Positions 26,150 through 34,126 of a stretch of 37,980 nt of DNA are shown one piece after another. The notes below the pieces were generated by a model. That model worked only from the letters and a program-made list of their open reading frames with translations. It did not search any database and was not told where the DNA came from. The DNA is taken from assembly GCA_937976335.1 (NCBI GenBank), contig CALJRW010000153.1, positions 1 to 37,980 on the forward strand, given 5' to 3'. This DNA comes from an uncultured bacterium (GTDB lineage: Bacteria; Bdellovibrionota_C; UBA2361; CALJRW01). The translations under genes were made by a program, and so were the position numbers. How positions within the stretch are numbered: the stretch's first letter is position 1; every line of letters begins with the position of its first letter.

Positions 26150-27565
26150 CTACACTAACTTACCTACTAAATCATAATCCACAGAGTCTGTAATTTCAAC
26201 CTCATAAAAATTGCCATTCTTTACATCATTAGCATCAAAATCACCTAAATCATTAATTAAAACCATACCATCAACATCAGGAGCTTGAAAAGGAGTTCTT
26301 CCAGTAAGTAATAAATCTGTGTCTGAATGTGTGCCTTCTAAAAGAACCTTAAATCTTTTTCCTATATAATCTTTATTAATTTTAGAAATTGCATTCTGTT
26401 GAGCTAACATAACTCGTTCTTTCCTTTCTTTTTTCACTTCATCACTGATTTGATTTTCCATTGCTCCTGCAGGAGTGCCTTCTTCTTGAGAATATTCAAA
26501 AACTCCTACACTTCCGTAATGTCCTTCTGCAACTACAGATTCTAACTCCTTAACATCAGCTTCTGTTTCTCCAGGAAAACCAACAATAAAAGTAGTTCTA
26601 ATAACTATTTCAGGAAATTTTTTTCTCATATGCTCAGTTAAAACTCTAGGATGAAGCTTACCAAGCGGTCTTTTCATTGATTTAAGAACAGCTTCGCTCA
26701 TGTGCTGAAGAGGTATGTCTAGATAATTAACCATTGATTTCAAATTTACAATATTAGTTAAAAGCTCATCAGTTGCTCCAACAGGATAGGCATATAACAA
26801 TCTAGTCCAGTCAATTCCAGTCTTATCAATTTCTTGGAGCAGTTTAGTAAGGTCGCCTTTTTTAGTATCTTTACCAAAGGAAGTTAAGTCTTGAGCAATT
26901 AAGTTAACTTCTTTAGTTCCTAAATCTTTTAAATCTTTAATTTCACTGACAATCGATTCAATTGAGCGACTTCTCATTCCACCGCGAATTTTAGGAATAA
27001 TACAAAAAGCACAAGGCCTGTTACAACCTTCAGAAATTTTTACATAAGAAGTATGAGATTTAGTTGAAAGAACTCGAGGTAAGCTATCATCATATAAGAA
27101 ATACGGTCTCGAGGCATCTTGAAAAACTTTAGTAGCTTCATCTTTTTCTATACCAAACTTACTAATATCAGTTAAATCATTTGGAGATAAAAAGACATCA
27201 ACTTCAGGCATAGTTTCAGCTAAGTCTTTTCCGTATCTTGGCAACATACAACCAGTTACAATAAGCTTTCTAAGTTGACCCGTTTTCTTAAGTTCCGAAA
27301 CATCAAGTATGCAATCAACACTTTCCTCAACTGCAGATTGTAAAAAACCACAAGTATTAATAACAGCCAAATCTGCATTTTCTACTTCATTAACAACCTC
27401 AAATCCAAATTTCATTAATGTACCTAGTATAACTTCAGAATCAACTTGATTTTTAGCACAGCCAAGAGTAACAACTGCTGCCCTTCCTTTAAACTCATTT
27501 GGTTTAAGTAATTCAGCTTCTTTCTTTTTAGAATTTGAAACAATATTAAGTGAGCGCTTATTCAT
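26150..27565 (-). CDS. rimO: Ribosomal protein uS12 methylthiotransferase RimO
   Basis: Radical SAM enzyme that adds a methylthio group to an Asp of ribosomal protein uS12. The N-terminal MTTase domain binds the second cluster through C36 (VVTLGCAKNQVDSE), C72 (INTCGFLQS) and C106 (VTGCMLPRYG). The radical SAM cluster cysteines are C181, C185 and C188 (EGCNRPCAFCIIPKIRG). The C-terminal TRAM domain starts near residue 400. TLGCAKNQVDSE marks RimO rather than MiaB. The first ~28 residues are an extra basic segment. Its ATG directly abuts the lolA stop codon. Confidence 0.96.
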   Translation of the reverse strand: MNKRSLNIVSNSKKKEAELLKPNEFKGRAAVVTLGCAKNQVDSEVILGTLMKFGFEVVNEVENADLAVINTCGFLQSAVEESVDCILDVSELKKTGQLRKLIVTGCMLPRYGKDLAETMPEVDVFLSPNDLTDISKFGIEKDEATKVFQDASRPYFLYDDSLPRVLSTKSHTSYVKISEGCNRPCAFCIIPKIRGGMRSRSIESIVSEIKDLKDLGTKEVNLIAQDLTSFGKDTKKGDLTKLLQEIDKTGIDWTRLLYAYPVGATDELLTNIVNLKSMVNYLDIPLQHMSEAVLKSMKRPLGKLHPRVLTEHMRKKFPEIVIRTTFIVGFPGETEADVKELESVVAEGHYGSVGVFEYSQEEGTPAGAMENQISDEVKKERKERVMLAQQNAISKINKDYIGKRFKVLLEGTHSDTDLLLTGRTPFQAPDVDGMVLINDLGDFDANDVKNGNFYEVEITDSVDYDLVGKLV

Positions 27566-28258
27566 TTAACTTTTCCTTGAATCTATAACGTCAGTTCCTT
27601 CAGGAGCATTAATTACAAACGTTTCTTCTTTTAGCTTTGGTCTTTTGTTAATCGTATTTAAAAAAATTTGTGTTTTATTTCCACCAAGATGCTCTATATG
27701 AACTACACTTGGGAAATTCTTTGAAATTAGTATCTTTAAAGAAACTAGTTCTTCTTCTTTTTTCGGCTTAAGAATTAAAAGATTTGAGCTTTTATCAAAC
27801 TTACATGCACTTTCAATTGTAAAATTATCTTTTAAATTTCCAAGACCAAGTAAAAAAGAAACTGGTAAATCTGAAATTGCCACATCTCTAAATTCATCTA
27901 TCATTAGTTGATTTAAATCTTCTTGAAAATACCAATAGGTATTATCTTTGATTAGAAATTCTTGCTTTTCTGGATCTAAGTACTTCCAAAGCATTTTACC
28001 TGGTTTTGCGTAATAGACATTTCCTGAACTCATTTCTTGGATGTCAAGCGATGCTAAATATGACTTCTGAGTAAACTGAGACTCAAACATCTTTGTTTTA
28101 GAATATTCAAGCTGTAATTTAGTAAGAACGTACTCACTATCTTTCTCGGAATATGCATTGTCTGAATTACAGCTGTATTCAAAAAATGCTTCTTCTGTTT
28201 CAGCAAAAAGAGCAAGAGGAGCGAGTAAAATTATAAATAAAACTAAAAACTTAGTCAT
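27566..28258 (-). CDS. lolA: Outer-membrane lipoprotein carrier LolA-like protein
   Basis: Periplasmic chaperone that ferries lipoproteins from the inner to the outer membrane. A signal peptide covers residues 1-19 (FLVLFIILLAPLALFA). Family features: QLEYSKTKMFESQFTQKSY, GNVYYAKPGKMLWKYLDPE, FLIKDNTYWYFQEDLNQ, and a late beta-strand series ending in FVINAPEGTDVID. Length 230 is within range. It leads the lolA-rimO-glycosyltransferase set. No ribosome-binding site is visible, and a -10 box lies 6 nt before the ATG. Confidence 0.9.
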   Translation of the reverse strand: MTKFLVLFIILLAPLALFAETEEAFFEYSCNSDNAYSEKDSEYVLTKLQLEYSKTKMFESQFTQKSYLASLDIQEMSSGNVYYAKPGKMLWKYLDPEKQEFLIKDNTYWYFQEDLNQLMIDEFRDVAISDLPVSFLLGLGNLKDNFTIESACKFDKSSNLLILKPKKEEELVSLKILISKNFPSVVHIEHLGGNKTQIFLNTINKRPKLKEETFVINAPEGTDVIDSRKS

Positions 28259-28264
28259 TCTGGC

Positions 28265-28293
28265 ATATTACACTAATAATGAAGTTAAAACAA
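28265..28293 (-). promoter_or_regulatory. lolA promoter, probably leaderless
   Basis: Minus-strand TTGTTT and TAATAT are exactly 17 nt apart; 6 nt separate the -10 box from the lolA ATG. Confidence 0.55.
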
Positions 28294-28309
28294 ACACAGC
28301 TTCTTATAC

Positions 28310-29113
28310 TTAAAATTCTTTAGTTTGACTTACTTTATAGTTTTTCTCTTCAATTAAACTCTTAATAATTTCAATTCTTTTATCAGAAGCTGGATGAGTT
28401 GATAAAAAATCCATATATTTAGTAAACCCTTCTTCTTTTGAGGCAATTTCAAAAAACTTAGTAGCTCCACCGACATGCCCTGAGTAATTATTAAGTAACT
28501 CTAAACCTAAATTATCAGCTTTACTTTCTTGCTTTCTAGAAAAAGTTAATTCACTAAAATTTACTAAAGAAGCGGCAAGCTGCCCTCCACTTTCATCATT
28601 TAAAACAAGGCTTAAAAGCAAATAAAGTAAAGCTCTTCGTCCGAAAGATCTGATCACATCATAATTTGCAATATGCGCTATTTCATGACCAAGAACCATG
28701 CTTATGGCTTCTTCTGATTTTAATTCATCTATTAAACCAGTAAATAAAACTATTTTTCTTCCCGGCAAAGCATAGGCATTAAAAATATCTTCATCTTTTA
28801 TATAAACATCAACTGGTTCTTCTCCAAGAAATGAAGTCATACTTAGAGCAATTTTTCTTAACTTTTCTTGTTTTTTTATTAACTCTGGACTGAGATAATT
28901 AGATTTATAAAAACTACTATTTACTACTTTAGATAATATTTTTTCGGTTTCTTTGGGAGCTATTCTTACTAAAAGTTCAGAAGTAATACCTAAAAATAAA
29001 TACAAACAAAGCAGAGAAAGTAACAAACCAAAAAGTAACTTTAAGGAAGATGTTAAAAATGGCTCTTTTGGTGCATTAAAATTCTCTTTATCTTCTTTAG
29101 GAATATATTCCAT
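28310..29113 (-). CDS. M48-family membrane metallopeptidase
   Basis: A zinc peptidase of the HtpX/Oma1/BepA superfamily. The HExxH motif is H143-E-I-A-H147 (LGHEIAHIANYD), with the third ligand E196 in ESKADNLGLELL. A transmembrane helix at about 22-48 anchors it, and a second hydrophobic stretch follows the active site (ALLYLLLSLVL). The DVYIKDEDIFNAYALPG segment before HExxH is typical of the family. It probably degrades damaged or misassembled membrane or periplasmic proteins, but the substrate is unknown. It lies 5 nt downstream of a YbjQ-like gene. Confidence 0.9.
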   Translation of the reverse strand: MEYIPKEDKENFNAPKEPFLTSSLKLLFGLLLSLLCLYLFLGITSELLVRIAPKETEKILSKVVNSSFYKSNYLSPELIKKQEKLRKIALSMTSFLGEEPVDVYIKDEDIFNAYALPGRKIVLFTGLIDELKSEEAISMVLGHEIAHIANYDVIRSFGRRALLYLLLSLVLNDESGGQLAASLVNFSELTFSRKQESKADNLGLELLNNYSGHVGGATKFFEIASKEEGFTKYMDFLSTHPASDKRIEIIKSLIEEKNYKVSQTKEF

Positions 29114-29118
29114 AAGTT

Positions 29119-29556
29119 TTATGCATATTTTACAGCTGTGCCGTATGCAAGAGCTTCAATACTAGCAACTCCACCTTTTTTATTTGCAGAATTACCAATA
29201 GTAGAAGTTTCTATTCTAAGATTTAGAATTTTATCAGCGTCTCCTGACTCTTCAAGCAATCTTAAAATTGCCTCTCTCCTTGCTCTATCAACAAGAGATT
29301 CATAGGAAGAAATACTGCCTCCAAAAAAAAGCTTTAATCCTGCTATAAAACGTTTGAAATAATCAGTTGAAACAACAACATTTCCAGTTACAAGTTTAGC
29401 CCAAGTTATATTTTTAGAATTATCAATTTTATCAAATGTTACTACCGGTTTTTTAAGAAAACGTTTTTCTCTTTTTTTAATACTTTTGTAATGACGCTTC
29501 TCTCTATAAGTCCCAAATCCATAACCGATAATCATAAAAATTAAGATTTCGTACAT
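29119..29556 (-). CDS. YbjQ/UPF0145-type protein with an N-terminal membrane helix
   Basis: An N-terminal hydrophobic helix (YEILIFMIIGYGFGTY) and a basic linker lead into a YbjQ domain: VSTDYFKRFIAGLKLFFGG, SYESLVDRARREAILRLLEE, ending ASIEALAYGTAVKYA. The GANAV core of the family is degenerate here (SGDADKILNLR). It is a paralogue of the next upstream gene, 2 nt away, so the two arose by tandem duplication. The family is a pentameric domain of unclear function. Confidence 0.8.
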   Translation of the reverse strand: MYEILIFMIIGYGFGTYREKRHYKSIKKREKRFLKKPVVTFDKIDNSKNITWAKLVTGNVVVSTDYFKRFIAGLKLFFGGSISSYESLVDRARREAILRLLEESGDADKILNLRIETSTIGNSANKKGGVASIEALAYGTAVKYA

Positions 29557-29558
29557 TT

Positions 29559-29873
29559 TTAACTAACCTTAACAGCTGTCCCATAACAGTAAATCTCAGA
29601 AGCACCTTGTGCTACGGAAGAGGTTGAGAAACGAACATTAATTACTGCATTAGCGCCTTTCGATTTGGCTTGATTTAACATCCGATTAATTGCTTCATCA
29701 CGAGCTTCATTAAGTAAATCTGTATAAGACTTTAACTCCCCTCCTACTATATTTTTAAGACCTGCTAAAAAATCTTTTCCAAAGTGCTTAGCCCTTACCG
29801 TACTTCCTGAAACTAAGCCAAAATGTGCTATAATTTGCTTTCCTGGAAGAGTTTCGAGATTTGTAATTTCCAT
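29559..29873 (-). CDS. YbjQ/UPF0145 family protein
   Basis: A canonical 104-residue YbjQ domain: HFGLVSGSTVRAKHFGKDF, LAGLKNIVGGELKSYTDLL, NEARDEAINRMLNQAKSKG, ANAVINVRFSTSSVAQGASE, IYCYGTAVKVS. The family is soluble, often called heavy-metal-binding on structural grounds, with no settled role. It begins a YbjQ-YbjQ-M48 peptidase set and is divergent from murD. A short leader with AGG precedes the ATG. Confidence 0.85.
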   Translation of the reverse strand: MEITNLETLPGKQIIAHFGLVSGSTVRAKHFGKDFLAGLKNIVGGELKSYTDLLNEARDEAINRMLNQAKSKGANAVINVRFSTSSVAQGASEIYCYGTAVKVS

Positions 29874-29899
29874 TTATTTTACCTAATGTTCTACTAAGG

Positions 29900-29928
29900 A
29901 TTTTACTCAGCGTATGCTAGTATGCCAA
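29900..29928 (-). promoter_or_regulatory. Promoter of the YbjQ-YbjQ-M48 operon
   Basis: Minus-strand TTGGCA and TAAAAT with a 17-nt spacer. The spacer is overlapped by the 29909-29934 inverted repeat. Confidence 0.5.
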
Positions 29929-29934
29929 TACGCT
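29909..29934. promoter_or_regulatory. Inverted repeat between YbjQ and murD, possible operator
   Basis: AGCGTAT and ATACGCT are perfect 7-bp complements around a 12-nt centre in the 79-nt divergent gap. It covers most of the YbjQ promoter. A role as repressor site is inference. Confidence 0.45.
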
Positions 29935-29952
29935 TATTTCACTTAATTTAGA

Positions 29953-31260
29953 ATGAAATTATCAGAACTTAAAGATAAATCTGTATTAATCTGGGGACTT
30001 GGAAAAGAAGGACTTGCTGCTTTAAATGCAATTAAAGATATCTCTTGTAAAATTTATCTTTATGATGACAATATTTCAAACTCAAAAACTCTTTCGCTCC
30101 CTAGTAGCGTAAAAATAGTTAAATCTCCAATCACAAATACGTATGACGTACTTATAAAATCTCCTGGCGTCTCAATTTATAAAGATGAGATTAAAAAAAT
30201 TAAAACTAAGGGCACTCATATTACTTCAGGCACTCAGCTTTGGTTTAATGAAAATTTACCAGGAACAAAAATTTGTATAACTGGAACTAAAGGAAAAAGC
30301 ACAAGCGTTACTCTTCTTACTCATATATTAAATAAACTTGGAAAATCAGCTAAAGCTGTTGGTAATATTGGAAACCCTTTACTTGACACACTTAACTTAA
30401 AAGAAAAACCTAAGTTTTGGATAATTGAGCTTTCTAGCTTTCAGATTTACGATCTAAAAGCAAAGCCTGACATTACTCTTCTTCTTAATTTATACGCAGC
30501 ACATCTTGATTGGCATCTATCACTTGAAAATTATAGACGTGACAAATTTCATTTATTCAACCTAAGTTCGAATAAAAAGTATATTAATAAACTTGACCCA
30601 GAAAGCTTAAAAAAATCTTCAAAACATAAAAACATTTCCTATTTTAATGATAAAGAGCATTTTCATTTTAAAGACGATCATATTTATTTCAAAGATAAAA
30701 AACTAAATAAGATTACTAATTTTTCTTTACTCGGCGATCATAACTTATCAAATATTTGTGGAATTTTTTCTATTCTTCAAGAACTTTTTCCTAAGACAGA
30801 TCTTAATTTTTTCGTCGAGCATGCTAATTCTTTTATTCCGCTTCCCCACCGGCTTAACAAAGTTTCAGAAAAAGACGGAATTATATATGTGGATGACAGT
30901 ATTTCTACAATAAATGAAGCAACAATTGCAGCTGTTAAGGCTTTAAAAGATTTTAATATTACCCTTATATTTGGAGGAAAAGATATGAAAATCGAATTCA
31001 AAGAACAAATTTCTGAAATATTAGCTCCAAATGTAAAAACCTTAGTTGGTTTACCTGATACTGGTCATCAATTAATTGATTCTCTAAGCAATCAAAATGA
31101 AAAACTCTTATTAAAAGCTTTTAACATGAAAGAGGCTGTAACTTTAGCTAAAAATAACACTAAAGCTGGGGAAGTTATCTTACTAAGCCCAGGAGCGCAA
31201 AGTCTTAATATGTTTAAAAACTATATTGATAGAGGTGAGCAGTTTGTTGAGAATATTTAA
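29953..31260 (+). CDS. murD: UDP-N-acetylmuramoyl-alanine glutamate ligase, MurD/MurD2 type
   Basis: Adds glutamate to UDP-MurNAc-L-Ala during peptidoglycan synthesis. The N-terminal Rossmann-like domain has LIWGLGKEGLAAL; the central ATP-binding domain has the P-loop TGTKGKST at 110-117, GNIGNPLL, ELSSFQI and NLYAAHLDWH; the C-terminal domain has PLPHRL, YVDDSIST, LIFGGKDM and LLSPGAQSLNMF. Classical MurD has TGTNGKT and NDSKATN; the K in the P-loop and DDSISTIN here resemble what I recall of MurD2, which adds L-Glu instead of D-Glu. The gene stands alone outside any dcw cluster, which would fit a second or replacement ligase. The D-/L- assignment is uncertain. Confidence 0.88.
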   Translation: MKLSELKDKSVLIWGLGKEGLAALNAIKDISCKIYLYDDNISNSKTLSLPSSVKIVKSPITNTYDVLIKSPGVSIYKDEIKKIKTKGTHITSGTQLWFNENLPGTKICITGTKGKSTSVTLLTHILNKLGKSAKAVGNIGNPLLDTLNLKEKPKFWIIELSSFQIYDLKAKPDITLLLNLYAAHLDWHLSLENYRRDKFHLFNLSSNKKYINKLDPESLKKSSKHKNISYFNDKEHFHFKDDHIYFKDKKLNKITNFSLLGDHNLSNICGIFSILQELFPKTDLNFFVEHANSFIPLPHRLNKVSEKDGIIYVDDSISTINEATIAAVKALKDFNITLIFGGKDMKIEFKEQISEILAPNVKTLVGLPDTGHQLIDSLSNQNEKLLLKAFNMKEAVTLAKNNTKAGEVILLSPGAQSLNMFKNYIDRGEQFVENI

Positions 31261-31592
31261 GTTTTAATTTTGTACAAAAATATTTTGTTTTAATAGAGTT
31301 TCTTATTTTTCAGGATTTTTTTTGGTAACCCCTTGTGCCAGAAACATTTTCTGAGGTGTTCAATATTGGTGGCACCAGTTCTTCCCCGCTTTGACTCTTT
31401 CATAAATTAGCTCTGGAACCTATAGTTAATCAACTCAATTCTCTACTGCCTTTAGCTTTTAAAAATTTATAGCTTAGAAAAAAAGATGGTTGGGGGGGCG
31501 ATAGGACGCTTACAAAGGAGTTGGCATTGGAAAAGAAAAGCAAAAAAAAGAAAGGACAGATTCTATCTAGGTAAAAAAAGAATAAATCTATA
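31261..31592. other. Intergenic stretch with repeat copy A and a poly-G run
   Basis: No convincing gene is seen between the convergent ends of murD and the 597-residue gene. It contains the palindrome TTTTGTACAAAA just past murD (weak terminator at best), repeat copy A, and a run of seven G near 31490. Confidence 0.6.
31324..31385. repeat. 62-bp hairpin-forming repeat, copy A
   Basis: Matches 33614-33675 in the same orientation at 55 of 62 positions. The core ends CTTGTGCCA and TGGCACC can pair (GTGCCA/TGGCAC). It lies just outside the 3' end of the 597-residue gene. Confidence 0.85.
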
Positions 31593-33386
31593 TTATTGAT
31601 TATCAGTAGTGTACTTTTGGTTGTAGTTACGAGGGTAAACCGTCCTCTTAGGATGGAAAAGAACTGAGTTTGCTTCTTGAGATGTTTTCTTGCCTGGACT
31701 GAGATGCGGTTTTCTAGCAGTAAGTTCTTGAAAAAATTTAGAAGTTTTCCATTTACCAACCTTACTTTCTCCAAATTCTTCTATCTCAGTATCAAAAGAG
31801 GTTGGACCTTTGTATGGAGGTGTAGAACTAATCACTACCTCATCTTTCTTCGCTAAAATACCTTTTCGAGTAAGTTGCCTTATTTGAGACAAAATACTTT
31901 TCCTTTCTTCAGTATTTCCATGTCTAAATTTCAAACGTAAAGCATGTTTTTGAACTTGACTCAAAGAATCCGTTTGTTGATCGAGACCATTCAGTAAGGG
32001 ATCTATAAAGCTAGCTACATCTTCTAATAAGTAATCTGATATTAAATATGCTTGAGCATACAAAATGCATAATGCTGGGGCTACTGAAGCTATCCTTTTA
32101 CACAATATGCTAGCACTTTCTCTTTCTTTATGTTTGAGTAAATAGGGAACAAGCGTAGCGCAAGTTTTAGCAGACTTCTCATCTAACTCTCGCCATAAGT
32201 TCAAAGCTTCCAGTGCCCTATTGCGTATAAATAACATTTCTGAAAGATGCCTTATCACTGAATTATTTGCGACAGAGTTAGAACGATATATATTTTCCAT
32301 TATTTGAATTGCTAGATCTTCCTTATTAGAATGAAAAAGACTTGAAGAGGTGCTGATAAAAACAAATACTATGTCTCTATGTTGATCCTGCTCCATAAGA
32401 GACTCATATAGCGTTGAAGAAATCTCATTAAATCTGATATTTGAGCAAACTCCAGCAATGTCCAGCAGCATGTTCGAAATTGCTTTTGCGTTACGTGTGT
32501 CGTATCGATAAAGGGCTGACATCAATTGTGCAGCCTTCTGCACTTCATTTTTTAAAACTAAGTTTTTAATTCTTGTGGTCCATTCAATTACTGATTGTTT
32601 TTCTCCTTCTATTGGAATGGGGCCAAATTCTCGTATTTTCTTTACACCAACTTTTCTGTTTTTATGAAATTCTGTTTTGTACTCGCTCCAAGTTAGATGG
32701 GCATTCTTAATAATTTGGTCGATAGATGCATCACGACCAAGAGTATTGTTTTTTTTCGAAAACTTAAGGAATGTTCTACTTTCTTCAGGAATATATCTAA
32801 ATATAACTGCCCATACTCTATTTGCAATTAAAAGCGATTGAGGCATAGCTATCTGAAGAACTCGACCTGGAATTTGTTTCCACTGATATTGCGTTCTAGA
32901 TTCACAGTAATCAGAAGATAAGTCTCTTTGGCATAGGTATGGAAGTTTTGAAAATTCACTTAAATCTCCATCTCTAACATTATTTATTATGTCAACGGCT
33001 CTCTCTAAATTAGGAGAATTATTGTCTGCCTTTGGTTTTGCGGGAGGTTGACCCAAAGCATGTTTTCTTATCATATTGACCATTTTTAATACATCGGCAT
33101 CTTGAGAGTTTTGAGTAAGAAAGTTGAGAATTTTACAAGCATGTTGAGAATGTCCGTTCTTACCTAAGTGACCCAAAACCTTTCCTAATGAACCAAGAGA
33201 TTGAAAATCACCAGTTAAACCACGACTACTCAAAGTTCGTAACACATCATTTACTTGCGTCATATCTCCATCGGCTAAAGATTTCGTTACTATGTCTACA
33301 GCATGTTGTGGATTTAATAGATCTCCAAGTTGAGCAGATTTTACATCGTGCGAACGATCCTCTACTCCTCTAGCTTTGTGATGCAT
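31593..33386 (-). CDS. Hypothetical helical-repeat protein, 597 residues
   Basis: I recognise no family. No signal peptide or transmembrane helix is seen, so it should be cytoplasmic. Most of the sequence is alpha-helical with an alternating helix-turn-helix pattern reminiscent of TPR, PPR or HEAT repeats (for example VVLRTLSSRGL-like units near 45, SALYRYDTRNAKAISNMLL near 285, LFIRNRALEALNLWREL near 390). The C-terminal ~85 residues are extended, proline- and lysine-rich (PPYKGPTSF, RKPHLSPGKK) and probably disordered. It has its own promoter and about 25 nt of leader with only a weak ribosome-binding site. The gene is bracketed by two copies of a 62-bp repeat and lies in the accessory region. 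Confidence 0.75.
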   Translation of the reverse strand: MHHKARGVEDRSHDVKSAQLGDLLNPQHAVDIVTKSLADGDMTQVNDVLRTLSSRGLTGDFQSLGSLGKVLGHLGKNGHSQHACKILNFLTQNSQDADVLKMVNMIRKHALGQPPAKPKADNNSPNLERAVDIINNVRDGDLSEFSKLPYLCQRDLSSDYCESRTQYQWKQIPGRVLQIAMPQSLLIANRVWAVIFRYIPEESRTFLKFSKKNNTLGRDASIDQIIKNAHLTWSEYKTEFHKNRKVGVKKIREFGPIPIEGEKQSVIEWTTRIKNLVLKNEVQKAAQLMSALYRYDTRNAKAISNMLLDIAGVCSNIRFNEISSTLYESLMEQDQHRDIVFVFISTSSSLFHSNKEDLAIQIMENIYRSNSVANNSVIRHLSEMLFIRNRALEALNLWRELDEKSAKTCATLVPYLLKHKERESASILCKRIASVAPALCILYAQAYLISDYLLEDVASFIDPLLNGLDQQTDSLSQVQKHALRLKFRHGNTEERKSILSQIRQLTRKGILAKKDEVVISSTPPYKGPTSFDTEIEEFGESKVGKWKTSKFFQELTARKPHLSPGKKTSQEANSVLFHPKRTVYPRNYNQKYTTDNQ

Positions 33387-33417
33387 AAAAATAAATCATT
33401 GGTGCTTCTTAGTGAGG

Positions 33418-33445
33418 ATTATATAGCAAAACCTAACGTTATCAA
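33418..33445 (-). promoter_or_regulatory. Promoter of the 597-residue gene
   Basis: Minus-strand TTGATA and perfect TATAAT with a 16-nt spacer, 31 nt before the ATG. Confidence 0.55.
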
Positions 33446-33534
33446 AATTGCCCAAACGACTCGAATTGCCTCAAATAGAATGTAACCCTTGGCATTTGAA
33501 AAGATCATCGTTTTCCCATAAAAAATGTAACCCT

Positions 33535-33562
33535 CCTGAATTCCCTGAATTCTCCTGAATTC
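33535..33562. repeat. Three tandem copies of CCTGAATTC
   Basis: CCTGAATTC at 33535, 33544 and 33554, the last two separated by one T. It lies between the 597-residue gene promoter and repeat copy B. Confidence 0.8.
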
Positions 33563-33613
33563 GTAGCACCTAACTTTTTGAATAATCCCAACTATTAAGT
33601 AAGCTTTAGCAAT

Positions 33614-33675
33614 GGTGACCCCTTGTGCCAGCAACTTTTTCTGAGGTATTAAATGTTGGTGGCACCTGTTCTTCC
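33614..33675. repeat. 62-bp hairpin-forming repeat, copy B
   Basis: Second copy of the 31324-31385 repeat. Here GTGCCAGCAAC and GTTGGTGGCAC pair at 10 of 11 positions, a longer stem than in copy A. A CCCAG-TTTG-CTGGG hairpin follows at 33686-33699. Together the two copies flank about 2.2 kb holding the 597-residue gene. Confidence 0.85.
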
Positions 33676-33732
33676 ACATGATTTTCCCAGTTTGCTGGGT
33701 ATAATCAACCTGCTCGTTACACTTTAATCCTT

Positions 33733-34089
33733 CTAAACATCTTTTAAAGCTTTAGAGGTAGTTGCACCCATAGCTAACACTTCGCTACTTCTTTTAGATT
33801 CATCAGGTGTTACCTTGTATATTGTGCAAACTTCGCGCATTCGGGGAGCTATAAGAGGATCGCTCCACTGAGGAAGCAGTCCTTGTTCTAACTTAGAATT
33901 TGGCAGGAGAAGTTTAGATTCAGATTGACACTCTATACCTTTCTTCCCTGCTTTAAGAGCCGGCGAAACAGTTGACATTGATGCTAACACCTCACTACTC
34001 CTCTCTGATTCTTCTGGCGTGACTTTGCGCAATACACGTTCCTGAGATTTAATACAATCTGTACTTAAATATATCGGGTAGGTACTCAT
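33733..34089 (-). CDS. Hypothetical 118-residue protein with a duplicated motif
   Basis: The start is set at an ATG (34087-34089) preceded by a strong GGAGG at 7 nt; a TTG one codon upstream is less likely. No family is recognised, and no signal or membrane segment is seen. A motif of about 25 residues occurs twice, near residues 21-47 and at the C-terminus: K-V-T-P-[ED]-E-S-[EK]-R-S-S-E-V-L-A, five variable residues, then S-x-A-L-K. Between them is a linker with a short acidic/hydrophobic stretch and PQWSDPLIAP. The duplicate could be two short binding modules or peptide units. It lies between the PLDc_N remnant and repeat copy B. Confidence 0.7.
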   Translation of the reverse strand: MSTYPIYLSTDCIKSQERVLRKVTPEESERSSEVLASMSTVSPALKAGKKGIECQSESKLLLPNSKLEQGLLPQWSDPLIAPRMREVCTIYKVTPDESKRSSEVLAMGATTSKALKDV

Positions 34090-34126
34090 CAATAATCCTC
34101 CAAATGTGTAATATGATTCTAAAGCT

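Noticed and set aside
31324-33675. Integron-type attC sites or a gene cassette array
   Set aside because: The two repeats lack the GTTRRRY/RYYYAAC core boxes, only two copies exist here, and no integrase gene is present.
33419-33679. An 86-codon minus-strand frame between the 597-residue gene and repeat copy B
   Set aside because: Its first third is translated from the 62-bp repeat and it also runs through the CCTGAATTC tandem copies and the 597-residue gene promoter; no ribosome-binding site and no family resemblance.
33686-33699. CCCAG-TTTG-CTGGG as a transcription terminator
   Set aside because: A perfect small hairpin, but no T-tract follows on either strand.
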